Of a stretch of 49,092 nucleotides of DNA, positions 14,443 through 23,066 are shown one piece after another (position 1 is the first letter of the stretch; every line of letters begins with the position of its first letter). The notes under the pieces were generated by a model, which searched no databases, was not told the DNA's origin, and saw only the letters and a program-made list of their open reading frames with translations. Both the position numbers and the translations under genes were made by a program. This DNA comes from Opitutaceae bacterium (GTDB taxonomy: Bacteria > Verrucomicrobiota > Verrucomicrobiia > Opitutales > Opitutaceae), in contig JABIRI010000011.1 in NCBI GenBank assembly GCA_018667915.1, forward strand, positions 1 through 49,092, read 5' to 3'.

Positions 14443-15575
14443 CAGCCAAGAATGTTGAAGAGCACGGCGAAGATCGCGTCGGAAACAATGATGAGCAAAA
14501 TCGCGGTGACGACGGCCGAGGTGGTGGCCTCACCGACGCCGGCGGCGCTGCGCTCAGCTTGTAGTCCGCGTAGGCAACCCGCCATGCCGATAATTGCGCC
14601 AAAGGTGGTGGCTTTGATCATCCCGGTCATCAGATCAGAGGCGTCCACGATGGAGAGCATTTCGACCCAGAACGCGGGTGGTGGAATATCGAGCAGTCCC
14701 CACGCAATCGCCATACCGCCGACGACGCCGAGCGCATTCGCGTAGAGCGCGAGTAGTGGCATCATGAGGCCCAGCGCCACGATGCGCGGGATCACTAAAA
14801 AATCGATTGGGCGGATCCCCAGCGTAGTGAGGGCGTCCACTTCTTCGTTGGCGCGCATGTTGCCAATCTCGGCGGCGAACGACGCGCCCGTGCGCCCGGC
14901 CAGCACGATCGCCGTCATCATCGCGGCCATTTCGCGGGTCATCGTAACACCGACCAGGTCCGCCACCCAAATGTCGCCGCCGAACTGCCGCAAAATCACT
15001 GCGCCGGAGTAGGCGAGAATGACGCCGACGAGGAACGCAATGAGTCCGGTGATGGGCAGCGCCATAGCTCCGGCGCGTTGCATTTCGGCAAGCGTATCAC
15101 GCCAGCGAAATTTCGTGGGGTTACGGGCGAGGTAGGCGAAGCTCAATACACACTCGCCGACGAAGCGGGCGTATTGCATGGCGCGGTCCCAAAACTCAAT
15201 GGACGCGCGTCCGACGGTGGCAAAAAAATCGGTCGGCCGGTCGGCCGGAATGGGCACGGCGGTCTTGTCCTCGAAATGCAGCACCATTTCACGCAGGCTC
15301 TCGGGCAGCGCCTTGACGTTGCAAAAAACACCATGGACGCGGCACCAGTTTGAGGCCGCGGCGATGAACAGGACGAGTGAGGTGTCCCAGTATTCGATCT
15401 GCTCCAAATCGAAATCAACCCGCGCGGGCTTGAGCTTGGCGGCGGACTTGGTCCAGTCGGGACGTTTGGCCGTGATGCGCCACGCTCCACCAAAAATCAC
15501 GCGGATGCCCTCGGCAGTGGTCTGCAGGTCGGCGAGGGCCGGGGCATCATGAGAGGCAGACATCGGGAGCAGCAT
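14439..15575 (-). CDS. MlaE-type ABC permease with N-terminal STAS-like domain
   Basis: A 378-residue inner-membrane permease. Residues about 8-115 form a STAS-like domain (VDFDLEQIEYWDTSLVLFIAAA, in two parts, and VHGVFCNVKALPE), here fused to the permease rather than encoded separately as in E. coli MlaB. Residues about 140-375 are the MlaE/DUF140 permease (LPITGLIAFLVGVILAYSGA, LVGVTMTREMAAMMTAIVLAGRTGASFAAEIG (in two parts), EVDALTTLGI, ATTFGAIIGMAGCLRGL). It is the first gene of the lipid-transport operon. The first ATG (15575) has an AGG six bases upstream; an ATG four codons later (15563) is an alternative. It is divergent from the HAD gene. Confidence 0.92.
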   Translation of the reverse strand: MLLPMSASHDAPALADLQTTAEGIRVIFGGAWRITAKRPDWTKSAAKLKPARVDFDLEQIEYWDTSLVLFIAAASNWCRVHGVFCNVKALPESLREMVLHFEDKTAVPIPADRPTDFFATVGRASIEFWDRAMQYARFVGECVLSFAYLARNPTKFRWRDTLAEMQRAGAMALPITGLIAFLVGVILAYSGAVILRQFGGDIWVADLVGVTMTREMAAMMTAIVLAGRTGASFAAEIGNMRANEEVDALTTLGIRPIDFLVIPRIVALGLMMPLLALYANALGVVGGMAIAWGLLDIPPPAFWVEMLSIVDASDLMTGMIKATTFGAIIGMAGCLRGLQAERSAAGVGEATTSAVVTAILLIIVSDAIFAVLFNILGW

Positions 15576-15648
15576 CGGCGCCTACCCACCGAGCCGCAAA
15601 ACCAAATTTCTTGCGGCCCAGGGAGCGAATCAACGACGCTGGAGCAAT

Positions 15649-16311
15649 ATGCGCTTCCGCACCTTTCTCTTTGATCTGGATGGCACGTTGATCGAACATC
15701 TTCCAGCGATCCATCGTTGCTACGCGCATACCATGCCGCAACTGGGCTATCCGGCACCGACCTACCAACAGGTTAAGAACGCCATCGGCGGTGGCCTTCC
15801 CCGTGCGATGGGCAAGTTCGTGCCCGCCGAGCGGGTTGCGGAGGCGCTGGTGATCTACCGGGCCTATTGGCACGAGACGATGCTCGATGGGGTGAGTTTG
15901 ATGCTCGGAGCGGAGATGATTTTACGCGATTTGAAGTCGCGTGGCTTTCAGACCGCAGCATTTACCAACAAGCACGGACCGTCGTCGCGGCGGATCTGTG
16001 ACCATCTCGAGATTTCAACGTGGCTCGATGCGGTGGTCGGAGCAGACGACACGCCGTGGTTGAAGCCGGAGCCTGCTTTCAATGCTTACATGCTCGAACA
16101 GCTCGATACCGCCACGACCGCGGAAACGACCTGCATGATTGGAGACTCTCCTTACGATGTAGGCGCAGCGTTGGCCGGAGGGTGGGGCTTCGCTGGAGTG
16201 ACGACCGGCACGCACACGGAGGAACAATTGCGCGAAGCGGGGGCAACGGATGTTTTTGCAGACTTACCGGCACTCGCTCGTCATTGGGGTCTGGATGGCG
16301 CGGCGCAATAG
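15649..16311 (+). CDS. HAD-superfamily phosphatase (phosphoglycolate-phosphatase-like)
   Basis: A 220-residue HAD hydrolase. Motif I is FLFDLDGTL (Asp nucleophile near residue 9, general acid Asp two residues on), motif II is AAFTNK, motif III is the Lys in WLKPEPAF and motif IV is MIGDSPYDVGAA. The helical cap between motifs I and II (about 15-85) and the overall length match the Gph/PGP-like group, which dephosphorylates small metabolites such as 2-phosphoglycolate; the true substrate is unknown. It is divergent from the MlaE-type gene and followed by a REPIN-like repeat, with a convergent hydrolase gene beyond. Confidence 0.85.
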   Translation: MRFRTFLFDLDGTLIEHLPAIHRCYAHTMPQLGYPAPTYQQVKNAIGGGLPRAMGKFVPAERVAEALVIYRAYWHETMLDGVSLMLGAEMILRDLKSRGFQTAAFTNKHGPSSRRICDHLEISTWLDAVVGADDTPWLKPEPAFNAYMLEQLDTATTAETTCMIGDSPYDVGAALAGGWGFAGVTTGTHTEEQLREAGATDVFADLPALARHWGLDGAAQ

Positions 16312-16328
16312 CGCGTGGGAGTTGAGAT

Positions 16329-16502
16329 AAAGGTAGGGGGTGGACCCTCCACAGGCGGGCGAGCCGCTGGGCCGTCCGCCATTGCCTCACAGCAAATTCT
16401 AGTTTGGACAGCACCGGGTTTGGGGCCTGTGAGCACCAGAATAATCGAGGACTACTATCTGCCACTCCACTGCGGACAGCCCAGCGGCTCGCCTCTACCT
16501 TT
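16329..16502. repeat. REPIN-like paired inverted repeat
   Basis: Two 22-base arms, 16358-16379 and 16472-16493, pair at 21 of 22 positions (core GGCGAGCCGCTGGGC). Outer 8-base arms AAAGGTAG (16329-16336) and CTACCTTT (16495-16502) also pair. The 174-bp unit fills nearly all of the gap between two convergent genes, the usual place for REP doublets mobilised by a RAYT transposase. I find no RAYT gene in this window and no second copy, so the class is inferred from structure. Confidence 0.6.
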
Positions 16503-16513
16503 GGCGTGACGAA

Positions 16514-17308
16514 TTATCCGGCCGCCGCGACCGGGTTGCTCAGGGTGCCGAGGTTTTCGATGTCGACCTGAACGGTGTCGCCGGGTTGTAACCACGTGGG
16601 TGGATTGCGGGCGAAGCCGACGCCTTCGGGCGTGCCGGTGAGGATGACCGTGCCGGCGGGTAGCGTGCGATCGGCACTCAAAAACGAGATGAGGGAACGC
16701 ACATCGAACACCATGTCGGCGGTGGATGCGTCTTGTCGCACTTCGCCATTCACGCGGGTGGTAAGGCGCAGGTTATCGGGATCGGGCACCTCCGACGAAT
16801 CGACTAAAAACGGGCCCAGAGGGCAAAATGTATCGAAGCTCTTGGCGTGACTGAATTGTCCGCCACCGAGATCGCGCTGCCAGTCTCGCGCTGACACATC
16901 GATCCCGATGGTGTAGCCGAGCACATAGTCCAGCGCGATATCTGGGCTGATGTTCTTCGCATCACGACCGATCACGACGGCGAGTTCGCCTTCGTAGTCC
17001 ACTTTGGTGGATGAGGATGGGAGCACGATGGGTTCACCGGGGTGCTGCACGGAGCCGGTGGTTTTGACGAACCACATGGGGCGTTCGGGCACAGCCCGTT
17101 TACCTTCGTCGGCGTGTTTACGATAATTGAGGCCAATCCCGATGATGTTGGAAGGAGCAACCGGCGCGAGGATCCGACTCGGAGTTACGTGGCGATCACT
17201 CACCGTGTGGTCGCCGAACAAATCACCCTCAATAGCCTTGGTATCGCCGTCCGGAGTGAGTGTGGCCCAGGCGGGTCCGTTTGGGGTCTGATGCCGGATG
17301 TAACGCAT
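16514..17308 (-). CDS. Fumarylacetoacetate hydrolase family protein
   Basis: A 264-residue FAH-fold enzyme. A short N-terminal region (to about 60) is followed by the catalytic domain: NIIGIGLNYRKHADE, then VDYEGELAVVIGRD with the metal-binding Glu residues, GYTIGIDVSARDWQ, FSHAKSFDTFCPLGP and the closing VILTGTPEGVGF. Relatives hydrolyse or decarboxylate 2-keto acids with C-C bond cleavage (fumarylpyruvate, acylpyruvates, 2-keto-3-deoxy sugar acids) using Mg2+. The start at 17308 (MRYIRHQ) was chosen because upstream in-frame sequence is not family-like. The context offers no specific pathway, although sugar-acid catabolism would fit the carbohydrate genes nearby. Confidence 0.88.
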   Translation of the reverse strand: MRYIRHQTPNGPAWATLTPDGDTKAIEGDLFGDHTVSDRHVTPSRILAPVAPSNIIGIGLNYRKHADEGKRAVPERPMWFVKTTGSVQHPGEPIVLPSSSTKVDYEGELAVVIGRDAKNISPDIALDYVLGYTIGIDVSARDWQRDLGGGQFSHAKSFDTFCPLGPFLVDSSEVPDPDNLRLTTRVNGEVRQDASTADMVFDVRSLISFLSADRTLPAGTVILTGTPEGVGFARNPPTWLQPGDTVQVDIENLGTLSNPVAAAG

Positions 17309-17372
17309 TGGGACGATACGTTGAGCATCGGGAGAGCGGAGAGCAATCCTTCCCTCTGTCGTGGTGCAACAA

Positions 17373-19643
17373 CTACAAAGTATGGGCGTGGTCGCGGGCG
17401 TAGGCCACGGCACGGGGATGGTCGGCGGCCTTGAGTAGTGCTTCGCGATGTTCAGGCTGATGGCAGAGCCGCGCGATTTCGGACAAGGTAGTCAAGTGGC
17501 CGTCGTTGTTGGCGGGAGGGCTGAGCACGAGAAACGCCAGCTGATTGAACTCGGGATCGCGCCCCAACATGCAGATACGTGTCGGCAGGTTTTCGGCGTC
17601 AGCATTGGGGACATACACGCCCTTTTCGATTTCGGTCGGGAACGAAGTGGCGCGAGCTTCCAAATCGGCGAGGATTTGTTTGGTGTCCAGTTTGGGGTGC
17701 AACACTTTGGCCGCGGCCACGAGTTTGGGGAAGGGGTTGAGAAAATCTTTTCCTTCCATGTTCACCAGAGCTCCGCCCGCCAGTGCGCGGGCGAGGTAAC
17801 TGCCCGTGCGGTGGAGTAGCAGCACGTTGTCGCCTCGCTTGAAATTGAAGGAACCCGCGGTGCCCACCGTGCGGATACGTTCGTCACGGGCGACCATCAA
17901 CGGAATCGTTTGAGCCGGAAGCTTGGTAGGATCTTCCACGGTGTATTCCGAAATGGAGGACTCCCGCAGACTCAACTCGCCCGCGACCAAAGCAGGATGA
18001 GGCAGCTCGCTCCAAATCGGTTGACCGTTGGTCAGGCGGTGGGACCGAGAAGAACCGTCTGTGCTCCAGCGATAGAGATTCTGACGGTCGATGGTTTCAC
18101 TCCAGCGGTGGCAGGCGAGCTCGTTGAGTTCGGAGTTGTCGGTAAGCGCGAGTAGATTTCCCACGTGCTGCATTTCGGGCCGGCCGAGCAAGTTTTCGGG
18201 TTCGAGCGCGTCACCGGTGATCACGGTGTGTCCCGCGTGAGCGGCGGTTTCGGTGGCGACGGGGTTCCGGTCCAGCAACACCGCTTTGGCCCCGGAGTGA
18301 TTTGAGAGGAAGTTAGCGACTGTTTGGCCAAATTCGTGAGCGCCCAGCACCATCCAGCCGCGTGGTTCCGCGCTGCGTAGTCGTAGAACCCATGCCACCA
18401 TTCCCGCAGTGAAACCCTGCAGCACAACCGTGACCACGATCACACTGTAGGTGAAGGTCTCAATGATGCGGGGATCGAAACCAAGATCCTCCTTGGCCAA
18501 AGCGAGGGCGAAGAGTGAGGCCATCGATGCGGCGACAATCCCGCGTGGGGCTACCCAACTTAAAAACGCTTTTTCGCGCCAATTCAGTCCGGAGCCCCAG
18601 GTGCATAAAATGACGCCCACCGGCCGCACGACGAGAATTAAAAAGATGACGGCGCGTAGTCCTTCTTCGCCGAAGGTGCGGAACTGATCGAGCTCGAGGC
18701 GCGACGACAGCAACATGAACAGCAGACCGATCAACAACTCGACGATCTCGCCTTTGAATTCGCGAATGCGGTGCAGGTCGATCGGATGACGCGAACCGAC
18801 GACGAGACCGGCCACGGTTACCGCGAGCAAACCAGCTTCGGAACGGATCGATTCGGCGAGGCCGAACAGCAGGACGGCCATCGCCAGCGCGAAACTGTTG
18901 ACCATCGAATCCGGTGCGATGCGCCATTTCAGCGCCAGGTAGATGACCCACCCCCCGACCAGTCCCAGCCCCAGTCCTGACAACGTGCGGATGGCGAAGT
19001 TCATCAACGCCGGGCCGCCCGTCTGGGCGGTGACCCATTCGAAACAGAGCAGGGCGATGAACACGCCAATCGCGTCGATCAGCACGCCCTCCCAATGCAG
19101 GATGTGGTGCAACCGCGGCTTTACGCGGATGCGTTTGAGAATCGGCACGATAACCGTAGGCCCGGTGACGATCACCAAACTGCCCGCCAGCAGTGCGACG
19201 GCAATGTCGACCTTGAGAAAATAGCGCACCGCGATCGCGGCGCCTGCCCACGTGGTCAATACGCCGATGGACAACAGTCGTTTGATTACAAGGGAACCTT
19301 TGAGGTAACCCTTCAGGTCGAGCGTGAGACCGCCCTCGAAAAGGATGATGCCGACGGCGAGCGAAACGATGATCGGCAGAAAACCGCCGAGGGCCTCAGG
19401 ATCAATCCAGCCCAACCCCTCGGGTCCGACGCCGATACCGCCACCTAGGAGCAGCACGATGGTCGGCAGTTTAAGCCGTCGGGCGATGACGATGAGGAAG
19501 GTTCCCAGCGCGAGGGCGAAGGCGAGGGAGAGCAGCGCGTGATGTGAGTCGTCCAAGAGCGGAAAATCGAATTGCAGGAAATGACCGTTCGGAAATGACG
19601 GCGGGTTGAATTCGATGCGGTTCGGAGGCTTAGGCCAAAACAA
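17373..19643 (-). CDS. Cation:proton antiporter with TrkA-N and EIIA-like regulatory domains
   Basis: A 756-residue protein. Residues about 32-425 are a CPA1-type antiporter of about 12 helices with VTGPTVIVPIL (159-169) and WEGVLIDAIG (184-193), the IDxIG variant of the ion-binding site. Residues 428-515 are a TrkA-N/Rossmann domain (WMVLGAHEFGQTVANFL, LLDRNPVA, VITGDALEPE) and about 555-612 resemble a TrkA-C region. Residues about 638-745 match a PTS EIIA type-2 (Ntr-like) domain, but the catalytic GxxxPH is GVYVPN, with Asn680 replacing the phosphorylatable His. It probably exchanges Na+ or K+ for H+ under nucleotide control, with the EIIA-like part as a non-phosphorylated sensor. The initiation codon appears to be TTG at 19643; no ATG precedes the first helix. 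Confidence 0.87.
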   Translation of the reverse strand: MFWPKPPNRIEFNPPSFPNGHFLQFDFPLLDDSHHALLSLAFALALGTFLIVIARRLKLPTIVLLLGGGIGVGPEGLGWIDPEALGGFLPIIVSLAVGIILFEGGLTLDLKGYLKGSLVIKRLLSIGVLTTWAGAAIAVRYFLKVDIAVALLAGSLVIVTGPTVIVPILKRIRVKPRLHHILHWEGVLIDAIGVFIALLCFEWVTAQTGGPALMNFAIRTLSGLGLGLVGGWVIYLALKWRIAPDSMVNSFALAMAVLLFGLAESIRSEAGLLAVTVAGLVVGSRHPIDLHRIREFKGEIVELLIGLLFMLLSSRLELDQFRTFGEEGLRAVIFLILVVRPVGVILCTWGSGLNWREKAFLSWVAPRGIVAASMASLFALALAKEDLGFDPRIIETFTYSVIVVTVVLQGFTAGMVAWVLRLRSAEPRGWMVLGAHEFGQTVANFLSNHSGAKAVLLDRNPVATETAAHAGHTVITGDALEPENLLGRPEMQHVGNLLALTDNSELNELACHRWSETIDRQNLYRWSTDGSSRSHRLTNGQPIWSELPHPALVAGELSLRESSISEYTVEDPTKLPAQTIPLMVARDERIRTVGTAGSFNFKRGDNVLLLHRTGSYLARALAGGALVNMEGKDFLNPFPKLVAAAKVLHPKLDTKQILADLEARATSFPTEIEKGVYVPNADAENLPTRICMLGRDPEFNQLAFLVLSPPANNDGHLTTLSEIARLCHQPEHREALLKAADHPRAVAYARDHAHTL

Positions 19644-19726
19644 ATCCCCGGCAAATTCGGCGCCATTTTTTACGCTAACATGTGCGCAGATTTGCCAATC
19701 GAGAGTGGATCCTCATCATACCCCTT

Positions 19727-20848
19727 ATGAGTGCTACCCCTTTGCCCCCGATTTCACGACGTCACTTCATTGGAGCCTCCGCCCTCGGTGCGGCTGGCCT
19801 GAGCCTCGGTTTACAGGCAAGTCCGCGCGACTTGTTGCCCAAGGGACGCAAGCTCGGCATCGCACTGGTCGGCATGGGATCCTACGCGGGCAACCAACTT
19901 GCCCCGGCGCTGCGGCAGACGGAACTGTGTGAATTGCGCGGCGTCGTGACCGGTGACCCCGAAGGCAAGGGGAGACGCTATGCCTCGGATTACGGTTTCT
20001 CCGAGAAGAACATCTACAGTTACGAGACGATGCACCGCATCGTAGACAATCCGGAAATCGACATCGTCTATGTGGTGACGCCGCCTGGTCTGCATTTGCG
20101 CGATGTGTTGGTCGCGGCCGCTGCGGGCAAGCATGTGATTTGCGAAAAACCGATGGCGGTGAGCGTGGCCGAATGCGACGAAATGATCGCAGCCTGCGAC
20201 AAGGCCGGCGTGCGTTTCTCGATTGGTTACCGATTGCACTTTCATCCGTATCACCAACGCGTGAAAGAGATCGCGGCGAAGGATGAGTGGGGCGCGGCTC
20301 CTGCGATGACCGGTGGCTTTGCATATCGTCAGGGCGATCGCCGCACGTGGCGCATGGACAAGGCGCTCGGTGGTGGCGGCCAGTTGATGAATGTCGGCAT
20401 TTACGTGCTTCAATCGGCCCTCATGGCGAAAGGCGAAATGATGCCGACCACGATCACAGCCCACGAAGACCCCAAATCCCGACCTGAACTTTTCAACGAG
20501 GTCGAAGACACGATGCGCTTCCAGCTCGATTGGGCCGATGGCTCCCGCCTGAAGGGTGTATCGAGTGGCGACTTCGGACAGAACGATTTTATCGCGACCA
20601 CGCCGCACAAGAACGTGGAGATCGGGCCAGCGTATTCATACGGCGGACTGCGGATGAGCGAAGACGGTGAAGCGTTTGCACCGCTCAATGGCTTCAACCA
20701 ACAGGCTCACCAAATGGACGGATTTGCCGCTGCGATTTTGAAGGACGAGCCGTCCACGGTCCCCGCCGCCATGGGTCGCCGCGATATCGTGCTCACCTCA
20801 GCCATCTACGAATCCGCCGCTACCGGCAAATCGGTGAAGGTTTCGTAG
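19727..20848 (+). CDS. Gfo/Idh/MocA oxidoreductase with Tat-like leader
   Basis: A 373-residue enzyme. The N-terminus carries SRRHFIGASALGAAGLSLG (about 10-28), a twin-arginine type signal, implying export with a bound nicotinamide cofactor. The Rossmann half starts KLGIALVGMGSYAGNQLAPAL, continues DIVYVVTPPGLHL and contains the family's catalytic EKP motif in HVICEKPMAVS; the C-terminal half is the usual open beta-sheet domain (GGGGQLMNVGIYVLQSAL). Family members oxidise or reduce sugars and sugar acids, and exported forms in this phylum often act on glycosides at C3. The sulfatase gene follows 87 bases on, suggesting a joint role on sulfated glycans. The start at 19727 places the Tat motif correctly. 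Confidence 0.9.
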   Translation: MSATPLPPISRRHFIGASALGAAGLSLGLQASPRDLLPKGRKLGIALVGMGSYAGNQLAPALRQTELCELRGVVTGDPEGKGRRYASDYGFSEKNIYSYETMHRIVDNPEIDIVYVVTPPGLHLRDVLVAAAAGKHVICEKPMAVSVAECDEMIAACDKAGVRFSIGYRLHFHPYHQRVKEIAAKDEWGAAPAMTGGFAYRQGDRRTWRMDKALGGGGQLMNVGIYVLQSALMAKGEMMPTTITAHEDPKSRPELFNEVEDTMRFQLDWADGSRLKGVSSGDFGQNDFIATTPHKNVEIGPAYSYGGLRMSEDGEAFAPLNGFNQQAHQMDGFAAAILKDEPSTVPAAMGRRDIVLTSAIYESAATGKSVKVS

Positions 20849-20935
20849 TGATAGGCCAGTCAGCCAAAACACGCTTTGCATCGGAGGCGATTCGCGCTCA
20901 GACATGCGGAGAGTATCTACCCTTACCTCCATCTC

Positions 20936-22273
20936 ATGAAATTGACGCTACCTCGCCTGGCCGGTTTGTCGGCCCTGATTCTTTTTGTTAACCTCGCCCT
21001 AGCGCGGCCGCCCAATGTCGTGCTGATCATGGCCGATGATATGGGCTACGAGTGTGTCACGGCGAATGGAGGATTGAGTTATGAGACTCCTCGTCTGGAC
21101 GCTCTGGCGGCTGGCGGGCTGCGTTTTACCAATTGTTATTCCACGCCGCTCTGCACGCCTTCGCGGGTGCAGATCATGACAGGGCGTTACAACGCCTATA
21201 ACTACGAGGAATTTGGTTACCTAAATCCGGACTTGCCGACGTTTGGTCACCTTATGCAGGAGGCGGGTTATACGACGATGATTGCCGGTAAGTGGCAGCT
21301 CAACGGGATCTCCCACGGGAATGGTAAGTTCGCGCGCGGCGAAGATCCTACCCGTCCGGGTGATGCCGGATTCGACGAGTGGAGTCTATGGCAGGTCACC
21401 GAAGGCAAACAGTCCGGGGAGCGCTTTTGGGACCCCTTGATCGAAGAAAACGGGAAACGATTGAAGGCCGAGTTGGAGGGCACTTATGGGCCGGACCACT
21501 CCACCGACTACATCTGCGATTTTATTGAGCGTAAAAAGGACGAGCCCTTCTTCGTCTACTACCCGATGGCGCTTGTGCACGATCCGTTCATCCACACGCC
21601 AGATAGCACTACGACCGAGTTGTCTCATCAGGAGGCGTTCACCGACATGATGGCGTATTGTGACAAACTCGTCGGGCGTATTCACGACAAGTTGGCCGAG
21701 GAGGGATTGTTGGAAAATACCCTGATCATCTTCACCGGCGATAACGGCACGCCGCGACAGATCGTAAGTGAGATTGGCCAGCGTGAAATCACTGGGGGCA
21801 AAGGTCAGACGATCGACGACGGCATTCATGTGCCGCTGATCGTGTCATGGAAGGGAAAAACTCCCGTCGGCGGAGTGCGCGATCAGTTGATCGATTTCAC
21901 CGACATGAAGGCCACACTCTTTGACTTGGTCCAAAACCACCGTGCCGATTCGGCGAAAGATTTGGTTTTAGATGGTATCAGTTTTCTCCCTACGATTAAG
22001 GGTGGGTCCGGTTTGGAGCGAGAGTGGGTCTTTTGTCACTACGATCCGCGCTGGGGACGATTCCGCGGGCAACGTTCGGCGTTTGCTTATGACGGTCGCG
22101 TGAAGGTTTATCACGATGGCAGAGTCATTGATGTAGCGAAAGACGTGATGGAGCAGAACCCATTGGCTGATGATGCGATTTCACCCGCGGTGTTGGCTCA
22201 ATTGCGATCGGCCTTAGCGCAACATCCGGCATTTCCAGCGGAAGAATCCGAGTTTCAGCAGCCTCATCGCTAA
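20936..22273 (+). CDS. Exported sulfatase (formylglycine-dependent)
   Basis: A 445-residue type I sulfatase. The signal peptide LAGLSALILFVNLALA (about 8-23) is followed by PPNVVLIMADDMGYE with the metal-binding Asp pair (34-35). The activation motif is CTPSR (C73-R77), in the CxPSR form whose Cys is converted to formylglycine by a maturase. Further landmarks are the K in IAGKWQL, HDPF after the mid-domain, and IFTGDNGTP for the second metal half-site. It removes sulfate esters from polysaccharides in the periplasm or outside. A GTCGCG/CGCGAC hairpin (22285-22302) follows the stop but lacks a T-run. Confidence 0.92.
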   Translation: MKLTLPRLAGLSALILFVNLALARPPNVVLIMADDMGYECVTANGGLSYETPRLDALAAGGLRFTNCYSTPLCTPSRVQIMTGRYNAYNYEEFGYLNPDLPTFGHLMQEAGYTTMIAGKWQLNGISHGNGKFARGEDPTRPGDAGFDEWSLWQVTEGKQSGERFWDPLIEENGKRLKAELEGTYGPDHSTDYICDFIERKKDEPFFVYYPMALVHDPFIHTPDSTTTELSHQEAFTDMMAYCDKLVGRIHDKLAEEGLLENTLIIFTGDNGTPRQIVSEIGQREITGGKGQTIDDGIHVPLIVSWKGKTPVGGVRDQLIDFTDMKATLFDLVQNHRADSAKDLVLDGISFLPTIKGGSGLEREWVFCHYDPRWGRFRGQRSAFAYDGRVKVYHDGRVIDVAKDVMEQNPLADDAISPAVLAQLRSALAQHPAFPAEESEFQQPHR

Positions 22274-22377
22274 AATTAGCGGATGTCGCGTTTGATCGCG
22301 ACGAATTGTCGGAAATCGTCCCAGTTTTGGGAGCGACTGGTTTCGGCTGCGCGAATGATTCGAGATGTAGGAAATCG

Positions 22378-22536
22378 ATGAAGATTTATAAAATACTGAT
22401 TGTCAGTATAATAAGTTTTGTTTTTGGAGTTGGCACGGCGGATGTAAATAGAGGATCGGAAGCGCGATCTTCGCTGCTCTCCGAAATCTCTAACTCAAAA
22501 CATCAAAACCGCTTGTCGGAATCCTATCATGAATAA
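22378..22536 (+). CDS. Possible 52-residue secreted peptide
   Basis: An ATG at 22378 opens MKIYKILIVSIISFVFGVG, a plausible signal sequence with a basic start and a long hydrophobic core, then a short polar tail ending at 22536. The stretch is noticeably more AT-rich than its neighbours. It overlaps the start of the next gene by eight bases in another frame. There is no good ribosome site and no recognised family; it could equally be an untranslated leader of the TonB-like gene. Confidence 0.3.
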   Translation: MKIYKILIVSIISFVFGVGTADVNRGSEARSSLLSEISNSKHQNRLSESYHE

Positions 22537-22903
22537 GTCCATCAAACTCATCTCCACCATCGTCCTCGGTGCAGCTCTCCTCACCTCCTCCGCTTTCGCG
22601 ATTCCCAATCCGGGTAGCGCTCAACCTGAGAACGAAAACTGGACTGCACCACAACCCACCGAAGTGATCGCACCCGTCTTCGCTCGCCAACATGAAGGTG
22701 ACACCGTGCGCGTTCGTTTGGTCATCGATGAACTCGGTCAACCCAGTGAAATCGTGGTGCTGACCTTGGTCGACGCCGAGCTGAAGCAGAACATCGTGAC
22801 CGCTGTTGGACAATGGCGCTTCGAGCCTGCCACCAAAGATGGTAAGGCCGTAAAGACTCACGCGGTGCTCCCTATCGAGCTCAAGATCGACTACAATTCC
22901 TAA
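22529..22903 (+). CDS. Small TonB C-terminal-domain protein with signal peptide
   Basis: A 124-residue protein. The signal sequence (MNKSIKLISTIVLGAALLT, cleavage after SAFA near residue 24) is followed by a TonB_C-like domain: APVFARQHEGDTVRVRLVIDELGQPSEI (in two parts), then VVLTLVDAELKQNIVTAVGQWRFEPATKDGKAV (in two parts) and VLPIELKID. TonB C-terminal domains contact outer-membrane receptors, but here there is no membrane helix or Pro-rich spanner, so the protein is probably free in the periplasm. Such signal-peptide plus TonB_C proteins are common and uncharacterised. An 8-bp inverted repeat GGTGCGAT/ATCGCACC (22925-22960) lies 22 bases past the stop without a T-run. Confidence 0.8.
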   Translation: MNKSIKLISTIVLGAALLTSSAFAIPNPGSAQPENENWTAPQPTEVIAPVFARQHEGDTVRVRLVIDELGQPSEIVVLTLVDAELKQNIVTAVGQWRFEPATKDGKAVKTHAVLPIELKIDYNS

Positions 22904-23066
22904 CCGAATGACTGTCGCCCCAAGGGTGCGATTTGGGGGAAATATTTCTCAGATCGCACCTCGTGGTGGTGAGGCGCGGAAAGGCGCGGTATGCTGACGG
23001 TGGAAGGCGCGCGGTAGGGTAGGGTGGTTCTTGCGGTTAACAAATTTTCCGCAAAAGTGATCGACC

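Noticed and set aside
18460-19251. A 263-residue overlapping frame in the antiporter gene
   Set aside because: Arg-rich frame shadow of the antiporter, whose helices and motifs are unambiguous.
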